DNA of 64,000 nt from Gemella sanguinis ATCC 700632 (GTDB lineage: Bacteria; Bacillota; Bacilli; Staphylococcales; Gemellaceae), in assembly GCF_000701685.1 (NCBI RefSeq), contig NZ_JNJO01000009.1:1-64000 (forward strand), written 5' to 3'. Made by a program: the position numbers and the translations under genes. Position 1 is the first letter of the stretch, and every line of letters begins with the position of its first letter. The notes beneath the pieces were generated by a model that was given only the letters and a program-made list of their open reading frames with translations, did no database searches and was not told the DNA's origin. This document shows, piece after piece, positions 63,495 to 64,000 of this stretch.

Positions 63495-64000
63495 TTATTT
63501 CTCCTTTTCTATCAAATCAGAAATGCGTTGCATCAATATTTCAGTAATTTCATCATGGCTTTTCCCTTCTTCTTTCAAAGCATACGCATCTATTTCATCA
63601 CCGACTACTAATTTGATTCTAGAAAATAATCTAAAGTTTTTATTAGGGATTATTGCAAATGGAATTATCTTTGTTCTAGCCCTAGAAGCTATAAATGAAG
63701 CTCCATTATGCGATTCACCTAAATCTAAATCTTTAGAGTGTGATCGTGTGCCTTCTGGGAAAATTCCTACAACCTCTCCCTCTTTTAATAATTTAATACT
63801 TTGATTAATAGCCGTTCTGTCAAATGTACCTCTTTTAATTGGTATAGCACCTGTAGCTTTTAAAGTTTGTTTTATAAAAAATATTTTAAATAACTCTTCT
63901 TTAGCTATAAAACGTATTTCTTTGTTGAAAAATGCTGGGAACAACAATGGATCATGATTACTAAGATGATTCCCGGAAATAACAACACCTTTAGCATTTT
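63495..64000 (-). CDS. plsC: 1-acyl-sn-glycerol-3-phosphate acyltransferase, start beyond window
   Basis: The last 168 or so residues of a PlsC-type acyltransferase, which makes phosphatidic acid. The frame is open to the right edge and carries the catalytic HX4D motif NHLSNHDPLLF (about 63955-63975), then GAIPIKRGTFDR, and the acceptor-binding FPEGTRSHSKD. Internal start-like codons are ignored because the HX4D block lies before them. The N-terminus is outside the window. Confidence 0.93.
   Translation of the reverse strand, partial: NAKGVVISGNHLSNHDPLLFPAFFNKEIRFIAKEELFKIFFIKQTLKATGAIPIKRGTFDRTAINQSIKLLKEGEVVGIFPEGTRSHSKDLDLGESHNGASFIASRARTKIIPFAIIPNKNFRLFSRIKLVVGDEIDAYALKEEGKSHDEITEILMQRISDLIEKEK

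Noticed and set aside
1-64000. CRISPR arrays, rRNA and tRNA genes, prophage
   Set aside because: No regularly spaced repeats, no tRNA cloverleaf or rRNA stretch and no phage structural genes were seen on reading through both strands.

Overview
The window is chromosomal DNA from a very AT-rich Firmicute. The gene set includes CodY, GpsB, MurT-GatD, the ScpA-ScpB-RluB cluster, ClpX-Lon-EngB, IreB/RuvX/DUF1292 and a streptococcal-type single Xer recombinase. That mix of staphylococcal and streptococcal traits, with small genes and extended -10 promoters, fits a Gemella-like member of the Bacillales best. The genus is inferred from recall, not from a search. No rRNA, tRNA or CRISPR array was seen.

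Layout: 1-0.37 kb is the edge of an IS1182-type element, followed by a vanZ-like gene, two tandem lipoprotein genes, apt, a large M16C metallopeptidase, trmB, efp, a GntP-type permease and rpmB. After a gene-poor AT-rich stretch comes an intact XerS-like tyrosine recombinase (9.4-10.45 kb). Nearly every gene from 1 to 10.45 kb is on the + strand and nearly every gene after it is on the - strand. Convergence on xerS, with ftsK/spoIIIE 2 kb away, suggests that the window spans the replication terminus. Two dif-like 11-6-11 palindromes lie at 6.2 and 10.47 kb.

Right of the switch, the - strand carries housekeeping operons: pgsA; ybeY-era-recO-murI-rdgB-ferredoxin-ftsK; ylxM-ffh-trmL; priA, coaBC, gpsB, rsmE; ireB-ruvX-DUF1292-mltG; nif3-mntR-thyA-folA-degV. 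Then come + strand recD2, a lipoprotein and gpmA, and an S24-type repressor facing a 37-codon membrane-peptide gene. They are followed by tdk-prfA-prmC, rpmE2, an amino-acid ABC transporter, rpsP and clpX-lon-engB.

The last third has a frameshifted CPBP protease gene, a + strand aminotransferase, and a seven-gene operon: xerD-like, scpA, scpB, rluB, an orphan response regulator, murT, gatD. Then follow YoaK- and Nudix-type genes, a short + strand group (DUF2929, Nudix, thioesterase), codY with a CodY box in its own promoter, trmFO, iscS-thiI, a thioesterase and the start-truncated plsC.

Most notable: the terminus/XerS/dif-like arrangement combined with a XerD homologue that has lost catalytic residues; and an almost identical 27-bp palindromic element placed exactly 17 bp upstream of the -35 boxes of two ribosomal-protein genes, rpmE2 and rpsP.
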